From assembly GCA_043228905.1 (NCBI GenBank), contig JBHGNT010000013.1, forward strand, positions 17,732,001-17,796,000: a DNA stretch of 64,000 bases, read 5' to 3'. The stretch is from Azolla caroliniana. Taxonomy: Eukaryota; Polypodiophyta. The notes beneath the pieces are model-generated. The model was not told the origin of the DNA and did not search any database. It saw nothing but the letters and a program-made list of their open reading frames with translations. Below, piece by piece: positions 46,135 through 60,000 of this stretch (its first letter is position 1; every line of letters starts with the position of its first letter). The translations under genes and the position numbers were made by a program.

Positions 46135-48280
46135 ATAAATGCATAAGCTAATTGAACAATGGAGTGATGATCCTCATCAAGCTAAATCCAAGTGTTCTAT
46201 TCGGGAGTTTCCTCAACAACTTGAACCACTTACATGACCATAGATTTACATACCTAGTCGAATATATGAAAGTTGAAACATGTGCTTATTTGTGGGTTGT
46301 TGCTATAAAATGCACTTTTATGTGGAGCCTTCAATAACTCTCCAAACTCATGAGACAATACTATTCCAAATCCATAATTAGAAAATCTCACAAGACTAAG
46401 CGAGCTTATTGAAAATGTTGCACCCATTTGCTCTATTTGCTTTTCACCATAAAACCCACTCATACTATGCAAGGCTCGAAAAGTTATAATTATTGCACAA
46501 TAATCAATATGATAAATTCACACATGAAATACATCTTGACCATGCTTTGAAACTTTCAAATATTTCTTTCGTTTGGCTAGATCCTAAAGTTTGGGAAATA
46601 TTCCTATGAAGTGTCTTTGCAAAGGAAGAGACTAGTACTCATCAACAACCACTACCTTTGGCATGAGCTCTTCAAAAGAATAGTCTTCTCTTTTGATACA
46701 AATGCAAATGGATGTTGATATCATGGATAGCCTCAATATATAGATTGATCATTGCAAACATGCCCCAAGGCAAAGAGAATGTGCACAAACAAGGAAAGTC
46801 TACTTGTCACGTCCTAAGGTAACTTGTAGAATATCATCGACATTGCCCAAATAGGATGCATTCATTATATATGGCCAAATACTCAATTATACGACATAAT
46901 AAAAAGTGAAAAAGTAGTGGGATCAAGAGAGTTGCCCTTAAAAGACAAGATAGTCTAGCACTTTTTCATGCATCATTGATGATAAATTGACATATTTGTG
47001 GAGTTTAACAAGATTAGAAGGGCAAGGTGGTATTCTTGCTTGCAATAATTGTATATAGATAATTAAGTGTCAATGAGCCAACCTCATGGTTTGAAAATGC
47101 ATGATGTGCAGGCTTTTGTGGCACAAGCATATAGAGAGGATAAATCAACCATGTCCCAAAATAATCCAAATAATATAAGAGTTATAATGGATACCCTTAA
47201 ATTGTATGGATGAGTTGTTCGATTGGATTTTAACTTTAACAAATCCAAAGTCTTACTCTTGACAATATACAATTGGTATCAAGTTTTGTGACCAAGTCAG
47301 ACTATTAATTCAAACAAAATGGTTAGAGATCGTTGTTATGGAATGGGATGGAATGCAATAGGGAACACAAATGTTGCAGGGGTTTTTGCAAAAAAGTGAG
47401 ATAAAGCAAAGTAATACAAAGAATATTGCACTATTTTTTTTTCCAAAAAAAAAAAAAAAACTACTAGTCCTCCATGTGGGAGTATTGTTCAATAAATATT
47501 CATGGCTTAATTTGCCTTATTACCTAATTCTAAATTGATGGCTCCACAAAAATGATATAAAGTAGTAACTATGAAATCATAAGTCTCTTTTGGTCCTATA
47601 GGCTATCACAATAGAAACTATGCACACCACAACAAATCTAGTGAGTGTTAAGGGAAATAATGTCATATTTCTTTAGTTGTAACAAACCCTATAGGCTTTA
47701 GTATTTTCAATCTCAACAATTCATTATATTAAGTCAAATATATGCAAGAAACATGGTTATATTATAATTTGTGAGGAACTGCCCTTTATTATGTAGGACC
47801 TGTCAATGGGCTTGTAATGTGAAAGGGACCATAATTAATTGAGATATACATATTTCTTATTTAGTAATTAGACAATTCTTATGTTTTTTATATACTAATT
47901 ATCTATTTAATTTAAACAAAAATATTTCTTAATTAGTATAGTGATTTAGTGTGTCTTAATTCATATCAACTTAAGAAGCCTTCAAAGTTTTCGTGGTTAC
48001 ATGGAGTCGAGAGGTAAGTGCTTTTATGAATTGATGTCCTACGTGGTCTTTGCCATTGCGAAATGACATCCCGCAATCCCACAATTAGTCTACAAACAGT
48101 AAGTCAACTCATTGGAACTAAGTAGTAACCCATGAAAGTGCAACACTCCAAGGTATGAGTCGTGTTAATCCCTTCGGGAAAATGGGATTCGATGAGGAAT
48201 AAACATTCTTAATTTTTAGTTATTTATGCTCGTTAGAAAAACAACTTTAACATTGCCTTGGCCTAAGATGCCAACATTCA
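46135..48280. other. Intergenic, no gene recognised
   Basis: AT-rich. The only notable simple sequence is a T(8) tract followed by A(17) at about 47433-47461. Short frames show no family resemblance. Confidence 0.5.
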
Positions 48281-48284
48281 TGTT

Positions 48285-49180
48285 TGCTAATTAAAAAACT
48301 AAGATACTTTGTTTGTGGGATACTAGGTATAGGTATTGGCTTATACTATTCGGGAAACTTGACAAAAATATCAAAGGACATCCTTTCCATTTCTAGCTCC
48401 CAAAAGACTGTCGATATTACAAGTGACCTAAAATGGAGAGAAAGAAGTTCAATCCTAAGGATTTGTTTGCACTTAAAAGCATTAGTTGTAGGGTCATTAA
48501 CCGAACAAAGAACTTTGAAAAGGGGTTGAAATTAATTCAAAATACGATAACTTATCAAGGTCACTTATTAAGCCTCAATGACATAGCATGCCATTTTAGT
48601 ATTTGGCCACATCATCAACCCATAGGGAATAAAGTTAACAGAGTTGTTACTCTCATTAGTACTTCTACCTCTTTTAGACAAAGAGTATATGATTTATGAT
48701 TAGATGTTCAACAAAGGCAATGCAAATACTCTAATACATACAATCACCACAAATTTAGTATATCTGTTACGACAAGCATCTTGGTTGTTTCAAGAACATG
48801 CTAATGTTTCATGACACTTGAATCACAATTCTTGTGGAAAAACAAGCTTATGAGTATATAGACTTTAGGTCTTCCACTTAAGCAAAGGGTATTCTTGTGA
48901 AGTTTCTTATTAAGTGTGCCTCCCATTAGGTTGAATCTTCGAGAGAGAAAGAATAATTTTGTCACATTGTGGATGGTGTAGAGGAATAATCTCAGAATTT
49001 CTTGTGGACAGCCTGACAGGCCAAAGAATGTGGACAAAGAACCAGTACATGCCTTTGACACAGATTTCCTTGGCAAAGGCCATTTGGACAAATTCGACGG
49101 GGCTTTTCGATTAATGCCAATTTCCTACAATGGTTAAGTTTTTGGGCACTTTGAACCATCTAAATAGTCCACAATACTAA
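48285..49180 (+). mobile_element. L1-like LINE remnant related to the copy at 7.5-8.5 kb
   Basis: The plus strand encodes FEKGLKLIQNTITYQGHLL...HFSIWPHHQPIGNKVNRVV at 48500-48660. The 7.5-8.5 kb element encodes the comparable GLKSIVDVINDQGHLLHFSL...PHHRVIWNQVTKLV. Further on, DTDFLGKGHLDKFDGAFRLM near 49060-49130 compares with ITDFLAEG...YLDKFHAPYLTM of that element. The order of the blocks is the same, so this is a decayed copy of the same subfamily. Confidence 0.65.
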
Positions 49181-49189
49181 GATGTTTCA

Positions 49190-51200
49190 TTAAAATTCAA
49201 GTAGAGTAAGCTTTTTCTACCAGTAGCTCAAATGATCTCTGTTTTATTGTCTATAGCTTAGGGACATCAAACTTCATACGTCAATTGTGGAATCAGCTTT
49301 TTCTTTAGGAATATAAATGTTACTAAATATTTACAAATATAAAATATATTATCTAAATACTACCACCAAACCATCATTATCTTAGTGAAAATATCTCCAA
49401 AAACCCTCTTCTATGATATTGCCAACTAACTAACCCTAAATTTGGACCTTAAGTAGGTTGTGATATTGCCAACTAACCAACCCATGATCATGTTTATATA
49501 AATCCAACTTAGATTATGTGAGGAAGTAGGAGTGAATGACATGGATAAATACTTATCAAGATATGGATTAACTTACATGATCACATCATGTGATGAAGTA
49601 GACATTTACATATCATGTACTTTATCACTAATCCAATAACTCTTGTCAACACCATGGTCCATGACACGTACAACATGTGTGAAGGCTCAAATGTGAGTGT
49701 TTGGTTACCAATCCTCACACAAGCATTCAAGCATTTATTCCCTCCTAAACCTTCTTTTGGCAAAGTACCACATATTTTATAGATTAGGTTTCATACAGTA
49801 AGGCATTACTACACCCCTCAAAAGCCTACAATATGTACAACTTTAACACCGTTCCACATCTCATTGGTGCACCATGCTCCTCCTGGCTCCATATTTATTT
49901 CCTAACTTGCATCATGTTGTACCACATATGATTAACATTTCATCTCAAAATGAGTACTCTTGACATGCCAAAAGCATCATGTCATTGTCCACAATAATTT
50001 GATAGAACCAACTCAACTAATTGTCAAATCAAATCTCCCTTGTTCCCCTACCCTTCCCCTCTTTGTTTGTTCATGGGTATGTGTAAGAATGTAAAGAATC
50101 TCTAGGTTGCAAACACATCATATATCAATGTGTTGATAAAACATTGTCAATCTCTCTCTAGATTACCCGAAGAGGCTTCTCTCTCTATCTCTCCCAAGGA
50201 AAACCTCTTTGATACTTCGGTAACACAATTGCTTCTCAATGGGGTTGAAAGAGGTGATAACAAGTCCACTTGGAAATAGTGTGAGAAATTATTGAAGTGT
50301 TTTCTTCAGAAGTTTCTTCAAGTCAATCTAATATGCCACACATGCTCCTACTGACATCATCGCCATGGAAAGTGTTGTTGAATTCATGGTTAAGGTTTAA
50401 AAAAATGTAAATAAACTTAGAAACCTAATTGCATGCTAGCAAGACTTGAACCTTTTACCTTCAACTTATAAACGATTTCAACATTAGCATCACATGAACT
50501 TGTAGTTTTTCATCCTAGAAACTTGATCACATGAGAATAAAATTGGAAACCATGACCTTTAAACTTAGAGCCTATGTCTGATAGCTTAAAGACCTTGTCA
50601 CATCCGAGCAAGACTTGAAATTGGCAACCGTGAACATGGAAATATGGAAACATTCACAAAAACTATGACCTTCAACTCAAAAACATGGATACATTTTCCC
50701 AAACCTATGATCGTCAAGTAATAAAAAACGAGAAAACGAAACCATTACCCTTTGGCCCGTTCTCATAAACATATGGTTTTCAATCAGGAAACCAAACCAT
50801 ATCCTAACGCACCCGCGATACGTAGACGCAAGAAAACCTGGGTACATCTAGACAAGACATCGAGCACGTGGCCTATATCACTAGAAATGAATGACGGAAC
50901 ACATCCAAAACAAAGGTGTTTGGAATGGGTGATCATCGGTGTGAACGATTGAGAGCCACAACGAGAAGAAGGAAAAGAGAGGAGAGAGGAGAGTCTTGGG
51001 TGCAAAGTAAGGACGCATAAAGAAGTGGAAAAAAAGAGAGAAAGTAATAAAGAGAGAGAGAAATGTAGCTTCAAAGGCAAGGGGGGCATTTTTGTAAATA
51101 TAAATATGGTAAAGGGTATTTATCCCAATTACCATAATATGGATAAGAAAATATCTCCACATTATGTATTTTATAATTTCATTTAAATGCCCTCCTCTCT
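49190..51200. other. Intergenic, no gene recognised
   Basis: AT-rich with a short repeated phrase (gatattgccaactaac) at 49420 and 49463. GA-rich simple sequence (agagagagaaag) occurs around 50965-51065. Short frames show no family resemblance. Confidence 0.5.
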
Positions 51201-51215
51201 TATTATTTCTTTTAG

Positions 51216-51232
51216 CCCCCCCCCCCCCCCCC
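51216..51232. repeat. C(17) homopolymer
   Basis: Seventeen consecutive C, about 1 kb upstream of the OXS3-like start codon; a second C(17) followed by A(14) lies at 52111-52141. Confidence 0.95.
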
Positions 51233-51399
51233 TAAGAGCTCTTGCTTTTTTATTTTGTATTTAAAACAAAAAACCCAAAAAATAAAACAAATAGAAACAA
51301 ATAAAAATGAAAACAAATGAACAAAAATGAAAAAAACATGGTGAAAAAAATGGAAAAAAAAATAAAAAAAGGGGGAAAATGGAAAAAAAAAAGCCCCAA

Positions 51400-52279
51400 T
51401 TATTTCTCCTCCCCTGTTTCCATTATCAATTCATCATCATCATTTTCCTGTTTTTCTTTCTTCTTCACTCTCTCTCTTGGCTCTGGCTATGGTTCTAAAT
51501 CACAGTCACACCAGCATGCCCTAACCCTAATTCGCGAGCTCTGTGTTTCTGCAAACCCTACCCCAGGTTTTTTATCCATAAATTTTCGTCCTCCGTCCAG
51601 GATTCCTTCACTTCTTCTTCTTTTTGCTCATACCTGTATACATAATTTCAATCCCTAGCCCTAATCCTCATGACCCTAACCTTAGTTTTCATCTCTAATT
51701 TTCCATCCTCTGTGTAGTGTTTCTTTCCTTTTCTAGGGTATATGTATATTAACAATTTCTAAATCCAGTTCCATCGCTGCCACTCTCCCAGTATAGGGTT
51801 ATATCTAGATTTATCCTCTGTTCAGCGTTTCCTACCGTTTTATTAGAGTATATATGCAAACCCTAACCCTAGTTTTCTTCTCTATTATCCACTGCTCAGG
51901 GTTTTCCTCCTTCTTCCGAAATTTAGAGCAATACATATAATGGTATGTAATGGAAACCCTAAACTTAAGAGTACAACTATCACTGCAAACCCCCTACTCG
52001 CAAAGATTTAAACCCTAAAATCAAAGATTAAAACTCAAACCATAAAACCCGAATCGAATTCTAATCTCAAAGTTTGAAACCCCCTAACCTCTCAAAGATT
52101 AGAACCCCCGCCCCCCCCCCCCCCCCCAAAAAAAAAAAAAACTTCATTTTCCACATAATCATAATGGATCAATCCTATGTCGACGAATCAGGGCTCCTCT
52201 GCAGAGTCTTCTAATTATAACACAACCAGGGATTCCATGGAATCAATGCAGCAGAAATTAACCCTATAATTTCTTAAGC
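51400..52279 (+). promoter_or_regulatory. 5' region of the OXS3-like gene with telo-box-like motifs and poly(C)-poly(A) tract
   Basis: Many copies of aaccctaa or accctaaccct (51522, 51555, 51658, 51674, 51863, 51953 and others) lie in pyrimidine-rich DNA. A C(17)A(14) tract is at 52111-52141. In plants such motifs near transcription starts are known as telo-boxes of housekeeping promoters and leaders. A transcription start cannot be assigned. No TATA box of good quality is seen close to the ATG. Confidence 0.4.
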
Positions 52280-53710
52280 ATGAAGGCAACTACCATGAGC
52301 ACTAGTACTGCTTGTAGCTCTCACCAATTTAATGCCAATACCCATGAGAGCAATACATGGGTCCTTTCGGCCCTCTCTCTGTGTCCGCGAAGAAGAAGAA
52401 GAAGTATACAGCCCGAGGCGAGCACTCTATCATTGGTTCCGGTAGAGAAAACCGAGGGGCTCCCGCGGAGGCCGCCTACCCAAGACAATGCGGAGACCGC
52501 ACCACCCGAATCCGCCATTCCAATTCGTGGTATTCCTTGTCCCGACCAAAGGAAACTCTTCGTGGAAGCCGAGCCGGACATAAATGTGACCAAGGGGAAC
52601 CACTCCGTCCGAGTCCGTGGCCAAGTCCGAACCCTCGATTTCACCCTAGGGCAGCTCCCCATGCCCCGCCATTGTCTTCACGATCCGACGAGTTTGTCGG
52701 CTATGAATGGATATCCTGCCGATATGCCTTGGATTTGTACATCCGATTCCATGGGATGTTGTGCTTCGTCCCCTCGTCGCACCATGCCTAGTTCCGATGG
52801 TGCTGGGAATTCAAGCTCTAGCCATTTCACACTCCATGTCGTGGATGAGGATCGACCGTTGGTCGGCTTGGCACCCCTGCACTTGGAGCCCGATACCTCG
52901 TCCGCAATGTCTGATACCATGTCGGATTCGGGTCAATGTTGGGATTCGGACATGGATTCGCATTCGCATTCAGATTTGGCAGACTTGGGTTCATCGATGG
53001 AGAACGATAATGTAGTGTCGTCCTCTATTATCGTCGATAACAAATATTCTTCCGAGAACATGGAAGTCCAAAGTAGCTACAAGGGACACCCGAACCCATC
53101 CAACCTTCTCGAGCTTTCTAGCTCTCTTGGCACATCTTCTTCTCCTCCTCCTCCAAGGTAAGCTTGAGAGGAATTCACAAGAATTTTAACATATTTTAAC
53201 ATCTTCAACTTAAAACCATTTAAACATATTTTATGATCTCATGAGAGGAATTCACAAGAAGTTTTTCACATATTTCCGCATGTGAAGAAGCTTACCACAT
53301 AATGCACACTATTTACTCACAAGATGGTTTAGACTTCTCTTTCTTCCATGTCTAAAAAGAGGTTTAATGATGTATGTATGTATGTGTTCCTTCACATTGT
53401 CAGGAAAATTGGGTTATCTCAGTTTTATGCTGGCAAATCACGCTCGTTTAGTTGCCTCGGGGATGTTGTCTCATTGGCTGATGTTGTGAAGCCGGAGAAC
53501 CCTTATGCGAAAAAACGCAAGTATAATAATGCGATATCAAGCTTCGACCGGACTTCTCAACTTCCTCCCTTACAGAAAGATGTTGCGACGGTATCGAAGA
53601 AGTCTCTTCTTATTAATGATGGAAAAGGGTGTCAAAGAGGTATAGTAGCATCGAGATCATACTCTTTTTCCGATTTACAAGGTGTAGGTACTCAATTCTC
53701 TCCTTGTTAG
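52280..53710 (+). CDS. OXIDATIVE STRESS 3 (OXS3)-like protein, 2 exons
   Basis: Exons 52280..53157 and 53404..53710 (intron GTAAGC...GTCAG, 246 bp) give 394 aa with consistent phase. Exon 2 opens with the family core, KIGLSQFYAGKSRSFSCLGD then VVKPENPYAKKRKYNN (about residues 294-335). This is the conserved block of plant OXS3-type proteins ('GKSxSFxxLxDV...KPENPYxKKRK'). Upstream are an acidic/Ser-rich stretch (MSDTMSDSGQCWDSDMDSHS, about 210-235) and a Pro/Ser-rich linker. The N-terminus has an Arg cluster (CPRRRRRS). OXS3 proteins are nuclear, chromatin-associated factors for tolerance to heavy metals and oxidative stress; the biochemical activity is not settled. The first 200 residues are not recognised. 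The start is the first ATG of the frame; a second Met at residue 6 is possible. Confidence 0.82.
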
Positions 53711-53714
53711 AATC

Positions 53715-54025
53715 ACATTGGCAATCACTTCAATCACTTCAAACACTTTTGGAGCTTACCAATTTGTAACCATGGTACATATAATGTATATACACTATAT
53801 ATGTAGTTTTTCCACTACTCTTGGTAATTAATACTATTATATTGCCTTTTTAATCTTAGTAACTTCATTATCCTTATCTCAAGCCTCTAAGAATTGTTTT
53901 GGTAGAGTAAGTGTGCACATCTAATAGAAAGTCACTCTCCATTTTATTAGTAATGTAAATAAACAAGACATTACATGCTAAAGTGCAAATGTGGAAGAAG
54001 CGTCACCTTTGTATGTCATATAATT
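53715..54025. other. 3' flank of the OXS3-like gene
   Basis: AT-rich, with t-rich and ta-rich stretches suitable for polyadenylation around 53780-53850. Nothing else is recognised. Confidence 0.4.
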
Positions 54026-54029
54026 TGAG

Positions 54030-54260
54030 GCTAGTTTAGACATCTTCGAGGAGTTTGAGCTGTGAGTTTTGTTGATTTTTTGGCCCATTCTTTTATCCCA
54101 CATTGGAAATGGTGGATTTGGGAGGTATAAATAAGCTCCTCTTCCGCTTAGTTTAGATCCCAATCTTGTATTCTTTTCTCCCACTTTCAATAGAGCATGC
54201 TACTTTGGAGGACGTAGGCTTAATTGGCTGAACTTCGTTAAATGGTATCATTCTGGTTTG
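54030..54260 (+). mobile_element. LTR-retrotransposon LTR remnant (solo LTR or TRIM-like) with PBS-like motif
   Basis: tcccacattggaaatggtgg, then a promoter-like ggtataaataag (TATA at 54126-54133), a ttgtattcttttctcc stretch and ggaggacgtaggcttaattg are typical of plant Copia/TRIM LTRs. They are followed by tggtatca at 54243-54250, the core of a primer-binding site complementary to initiator methionine tRNA. No internal coding region follows, so it is a solo or strongly truncated element. Outer ends are uncertain. Confidence 0.6.
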
Positions 54261-54269
54261 TTTTTTTTC

Positions 54270-57060
54270 TTTTTACTCTATTTAATAGCTTTATTGTTTG
54301 TTATATTTAGTTAGTTATTTTGCTATAAATAACTAAGAATATTTTGATGCTTCGTCAACAAGTTTGACCACACAATGGGTTTGATCTAGAATCGTTATGT
54401 AAGTTCGTCATATTTTTAGCTTCAAATCATGCAATACTTCGATACTTTGTCGCAAGATCAAGCACACTAACAATTTGCTCCTAAAGTTGTGTTTGCAAAT
54501 CACTTTCCATGTCCTAAGAGGATGAAAACAATACCATTGCCTTGAGAGACAATGTTAATTATGCAATTTAATGAGTATAATAGTGAGACCCAACCTAGGA
54601 TTATGGAGGAGAGGGAGTAGATTTTGGAAATTAAGAAGCTAGGAGGGGCGCAAGAGAAAGGAGTTAGGATATGAAGAAGGGGCCAATATTTGAGAACTAG
54701 GAAGAAGAAGAGGGACAATGAACTGGCAAAAAACTAATGCCCATTTGCATCAATAAAACATATACGTTGAAGATAGGCGGTGATTCTTATATATATGGCT
54801 ACCTTCCATTGTATTGTGTTTGTACCGAACTTAGGTAGTTTTGGTAGTTAAGTAATTATCATTTGTTAGATAGTTTGGGCGATACTTTTTATCCATAGAA
54901 ATGCCTTTGCATAGACAAGATGTTGACAATAGATGATGATTCTTGTATATGTATAATGGTGACCTTGTCAAGTAGGTTGTAGTTTTGGTAGTCAAGTAAT
55001 TATTGCTTTGGGATATTTTGGTAGATTCTTGAAGGTTTTCATGTAAACCCTTTTCAGGAAGATGTCATGAAGTGCCAAATATTAGAACCATGGCTTTTTA
55101 CAATGAGTAATTGCATAATTCGATGTTAATTTTCACACATGTAATACAATATTAAGTGGAACCTTTGTAACACTAGAGAGGGGAAGAAAGTACATACTTC
55201 AAATTGACATTTGAAATATATATCCTTTACCAAAGATACAACGCATGTTCCATTAATAGAAAATGATGAAGAAATTTACCAAAGTTTTTAAAATCAGAGC
55301 AAGTTTGAATATTTGGAAGGTTTTCTATTTAAAAAAAAGACCTTAAAAGAATGGTGGTATTATTCTATGGTAACATTTGGTTACACTGAGATGGTTTTTC
55401 ATGTGATTTTTGAGCATTATAGGACAAAATTGTGGGTTTCCATGTAATGTTGTGATTGCAAAATGTGCCCCTCTAAATCCTCCTAGTTTGTTCTACTTCC
55501 GTATCCTTTCCTAGTTATGTTGGTGCATAAATTTCATTCTAGTTTGTCCAATGTACCCACGAATGAGCATAAACCATTGACTTTCACCAAAATTTCATCT
55601 CAATATATAAAACATTCTTGTTCTCAGAAGGACAATCAATTTGTTCAACATTCTATGCAACCAAACCTTGGTTTATTTCACATTTAGATATGCATAGAAA
55701 TTCAAATAAATATTGTGCTTTCCTTTCCCTAATCCATCATTTTTTCTAGCATTCTTTGTTCAGATTCTAATCAAGATCAACATATTAAGAGATCATTAAC
55801 ACTTTAATGAAAAAAAGTCTCTTATGAAAAGCAATCATTATTAGCCATAAACATAAAACAAATCATATCTACATTATGACAAGGTTCAAATAATTAGTAA
55901 TTAGGAACCAATACTTGGACATGAATTGTCCCTAATAGGTGGTTGACAAGTTAGACAATGGGAATGACTTAATGAAAATAGATTTGCCCTCAAGGAACAA
56001 TAGATTGACATAGGGCCAACATTGTTTAAAGACGTATGCCTATTTAACATTTGGGTATGTATAATACCTCATCAATATGAGTGTACACTAAGTTATGTTG
56101 CAAATTACTCGTTTTTTGTTACATTTCATACTCTATGTATTCATGTGAAAAATATGTGGAATGTCCTTAACATAAGAAACTCTCAATGTCGCAAATGTAC
56201 TTATTACAATTTGAAATTATTAGAAAATCCTCATAAGCAAATTCATGTCTCCTTTCTTTTTTCATTGGATCATGGTTGATGGTTATACTATGCACAGTTA
56301 TCCCCAAAAACAAATATAGACTTCAAGATTTAAGAGAAACTAGAACAAAGAGTTAAACATGAAGCTTAAGAGGTGGGTGTATTTTTGTTTGTAGCTTCAA
56401 AGGATGGTAGTTTGGTTCAATATCAAATGTCATCGACATATTACACTTTCTTTTTAATTTCCAAATGTTGTAATATTGGTTTAAATTTGCTACATTGAAC
56501 GAATCCTACATGGAGTGTTAAGCTTTCTTAACTCAAAGTCAAATAAAACATAGTATGACCTAATGTTTAGCATTGTAAACCCATTCTAATTGCAAATCTT
56601 TATAACTTCTAACTTTGTATTAGAAAATGGAATCGAATTTTAATATGTAATTTGGATCTAGCTTTTATTTAAGAAAACATACAAAAAATACCATATTAGA
56701 AGGAACTCAGATATTTCAAGTACTGATATTATTACTAAGGAATTCAGTTAACGTGCATATGTGAGTTCTCTGAAAAATAGAATGGGTAATACGAAGATAC
56801 AGAAATTACAAGTTGGTCATCAAGATCATGCTTGAAAGGATTGTGTACAAATTATCTATACCAATACAACCAAATGAGATTAGTATAATAGACGCCTAGG
56901 CTTTTGCGTTAAGTGATAGTTCCAAAAATAATGTTTCTTAATTCATTTCATACTCTTAATTTCATGCGAAACACATCCCAAAATAAAAGCTCCAGGATGC
57001 ATATAGCAAGATTGCAACATGACTTCACACAACACAACTGACAGTTGTTACGAGACAACT
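54270..57060. other. AT-rich intergenic region, no gene recognised
   Basis: Only short frames. A diverged duplication (ttgaagataggcggtgattctt...tagttttggtag and ttgacaatagatgatgattctt...tagttttggtag) occurs at about 54767 and 54923. The right end is the 3' side of the SYP5-type gene. Confidence 0.5.
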
Positions 57061-57075
57061 CATCATTTAATATTT

Positions 57076-60000
57076 TTACAAGTATCTAATCAGAGCATAT
57101 ATGGCCAATACAAGGAGGACGATCACAAACACCATCAATAGGAGCCCTAGTATCGAGCATCCGCTACCTGTCTTTTTACTAATGACACCTAACCTCTTTT
57201 GCACAGCCTGTAGTCAAATTGCAATGTATTAATTTTGAATTGGAAGGAAAAGATTGCAAATTGCAGCAAACATACAGTAAATCTGTCCATCTATCAATAT
57301 TATATATACCTTCAATCGAGAATTTGTTGTGTCCGCATCCTTGTCCAAGGTATCCTTGACTCACAAAGATAGCATACGTTACGTGATAATTACTATGTGA
57401 ATTTAGTCAGATAGCATGTTATTATATAGATATGTTATTTGATTAACAAGATACCATTGACTCTGATTTGATTCGAAAGTATTGGCATACTGTTAATGCA
57501 ATTTGATTAAAAAAATATAGGAATGCTATTGATGTGCTTCGATTCATAAACATACATTATTGAGCTGACTTGATTAAAAAGATCACATATTCTGATATAG
57601 AAATATCACATAATTATTATGTCAAAGAGATGGTGCATCATTATGTGATTGGTTAAAATATGAAACACACACACATGCATATATATAGAGAGATATCCTC
57701 AACAACCTACCAACAGTTTCGTGTGCAAGTCTAGCTCTTCATTCACGGCCAGCGCGATATGTTTTGTGCTTGTTACAGTTTCTTCTAGCTTTGCAAGGTC
57801 CTCATCCTGCTCTGTCAGATGGCACATAATAATGGAATATGAGGAAAAATATAAATTAGGTTAGATGGCATAGAGTGCCGGTTGCATAAAGAAAATGATG
57901 TTTTAGTCCAATAGAATATATACGAAAAATAACATTAATTCTGTAAAAAGGAAATCCCAAAAATGATAACATAAAAGGGTGCATACCACGCATGATCTGT
58001 CGTTGAAGCCCAACAATACCCGTGTTGTCAAGTCCAGATGTTCGGTTATTCTCTGTTGGCTCTACTTTCCCATCCTGACCAAGGAGATTGCTCCTGTTAT
58101 AGACAACATAAATAATCCCTGTTAAAGGTGTTGGCCTAGTAGCTCTTCCCTCTAAGCAAATAGTCAAATCCTGACCCCAGCCTTGGTTGCCACTAAAAAG
58201 GCAATTAACACTCCCATTACGTGAAAAAAAGAAGAGAAGCTTAAGAAAGAAAACAAAAAGTGATATAGTAACAAAAGGTTTCACAGTAGCATAGATAACA
58301 TATTGACGGAAAACGATTTCCATACTTTTCTTTCTAGAAAAAAGTCGTCATGCAGAGAGTATAATGATGAGATCTTGTTAAGGCACCTAGGCTACCAACT
58401 CTTTAAAATTTTAACCTGATCAGACTGTGTATTATAAATCTTCAGAATTTTGCAAATAGAAAATTGCAAAAAATGCACGTGTATTATACTATACATATAT
58501 ATAATAGGATATATACATACAATACATATTAATATATGTATATGCATTAACTAGAACATGTCAAAAGAGTAAAAATCACTAAGAGGAGGTCAGTAACCAG
58601 AAAATGACAGATAAATGAAAGAGATTTACCCAAATATTTAAACCTGACCTATTTCCTTGATACATCTGATTTCATTAAGAATACTTTAATTTAGCTGTAT
58701 ACGGGGGGACAAAGAGGAAAATATCCAAAATTATATTCCTACATTATTTATTTTCAACAATGTTAGATAGATTATACACCTAAAGACCTCATGGATCATT
58801 TCCTTCTAAAGCGTAGGGAATTTAAAAAGAAATAAAGAAAGACTCTGCATCCGACAATCTACTGAGACTAAAAGATAGCATATATCACAATCTGAATGTT
58901 TGCAAAAGCTTTACAAGTTTTGCAAGAAAATCACTGTGGTGAAAGTAAACAGATTTATAAGGATCCATCATGTTGATTTTCACTGTATTTTCTGTCTTAA
59001 TGTCATTAAGAAATGCCATGCCATCTTATATTTGTGCATTGAGGGTGTCTGAAGATTAAGGTTGATGTGATCAAAACCGTCATATAACTTATCAATGGAA
59101 ATATCCTAGTGAGAATATTCTAGAACAAAGAGAATCACACCATATTTGGAGTAGTGTAAAAGTTATGACCTTTCCTCCAGAAAGCAACCAAAAAGTTCAC
59201 AGTGATAGCCACTTTCCTATTGACTAAAAGAGAATCTTTTGGGAATATTCCAAATGTTTAGAAGCGAAAAGTTTTAGAGCCAAATTTGACCTAATGAACA
59301 CTTTGAATGAAAGAAATATATTATATAAGGAGGATTGCACCTGTTTGAAGCTTGAGAAGAATCAAGACTGACAGTTAATTGGTTCATCTTAGTACGCAGA
59401 CTTTGCACCATTTCTTGTCGCTTATTAAGCTCTTTTTCATTTCTGCAATCATTGTGGCATATTAAAATTACTAATTTTCAAAGATCCATGACGACAAAAT
59501 AAATTGTTATTTGTATCTATCTACATATATGCATCCTAGTACAAGAGTCTAAAAGTTGATGATATAGTGGACAAACATTAGAACTCATCAAGCTCTTCTT
59601 TATAGTGGCTGGCAGGTATGCTAATGTGAACTCTATTTTCTAGTTGAAATCATAATATAACAAATTCATATGGGTGCACAACAGAAGTATTACCACCCTG
59701 GCACACTCAAAACAAAAACACAATGCTAAGCCAAAGTTACAGAATCATATTTCAAGTAGAATTGATGCAAAATTTTATTTGGAATTCAAATTTTAAATAT
59801 AGAGCTTAAAGCAATACAACTAAAATACAACCCTAGATTACTTTCTCTCGTTCGCCTAGAATGGTCATAACTCTTATTTGTCTCTCTTTTATACATCTCT
59901 ATGTTTGTTTTAGTGTCCATATACTATGGCAGTCTTCAGTTCCATATCTATTCTCCTTTTATCTCCCATTACGTCCAGACTCCATAATCCTTCTCTGAGA

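Noticed and set aside
47433-47461. Poly(A) tract as retroposon tail
   Set aside because: No recognisable element or target duplication adjoins it, so nothing beyond a simple repeat can be claimed.
57856-58323. A 155-aa minus-strand protein
   Set aside because: Only its middle part (SNLLGQDGKV...QIMR) is coding; it is exon 3 of the SYP5-type gene plus intron sequence on both sides.
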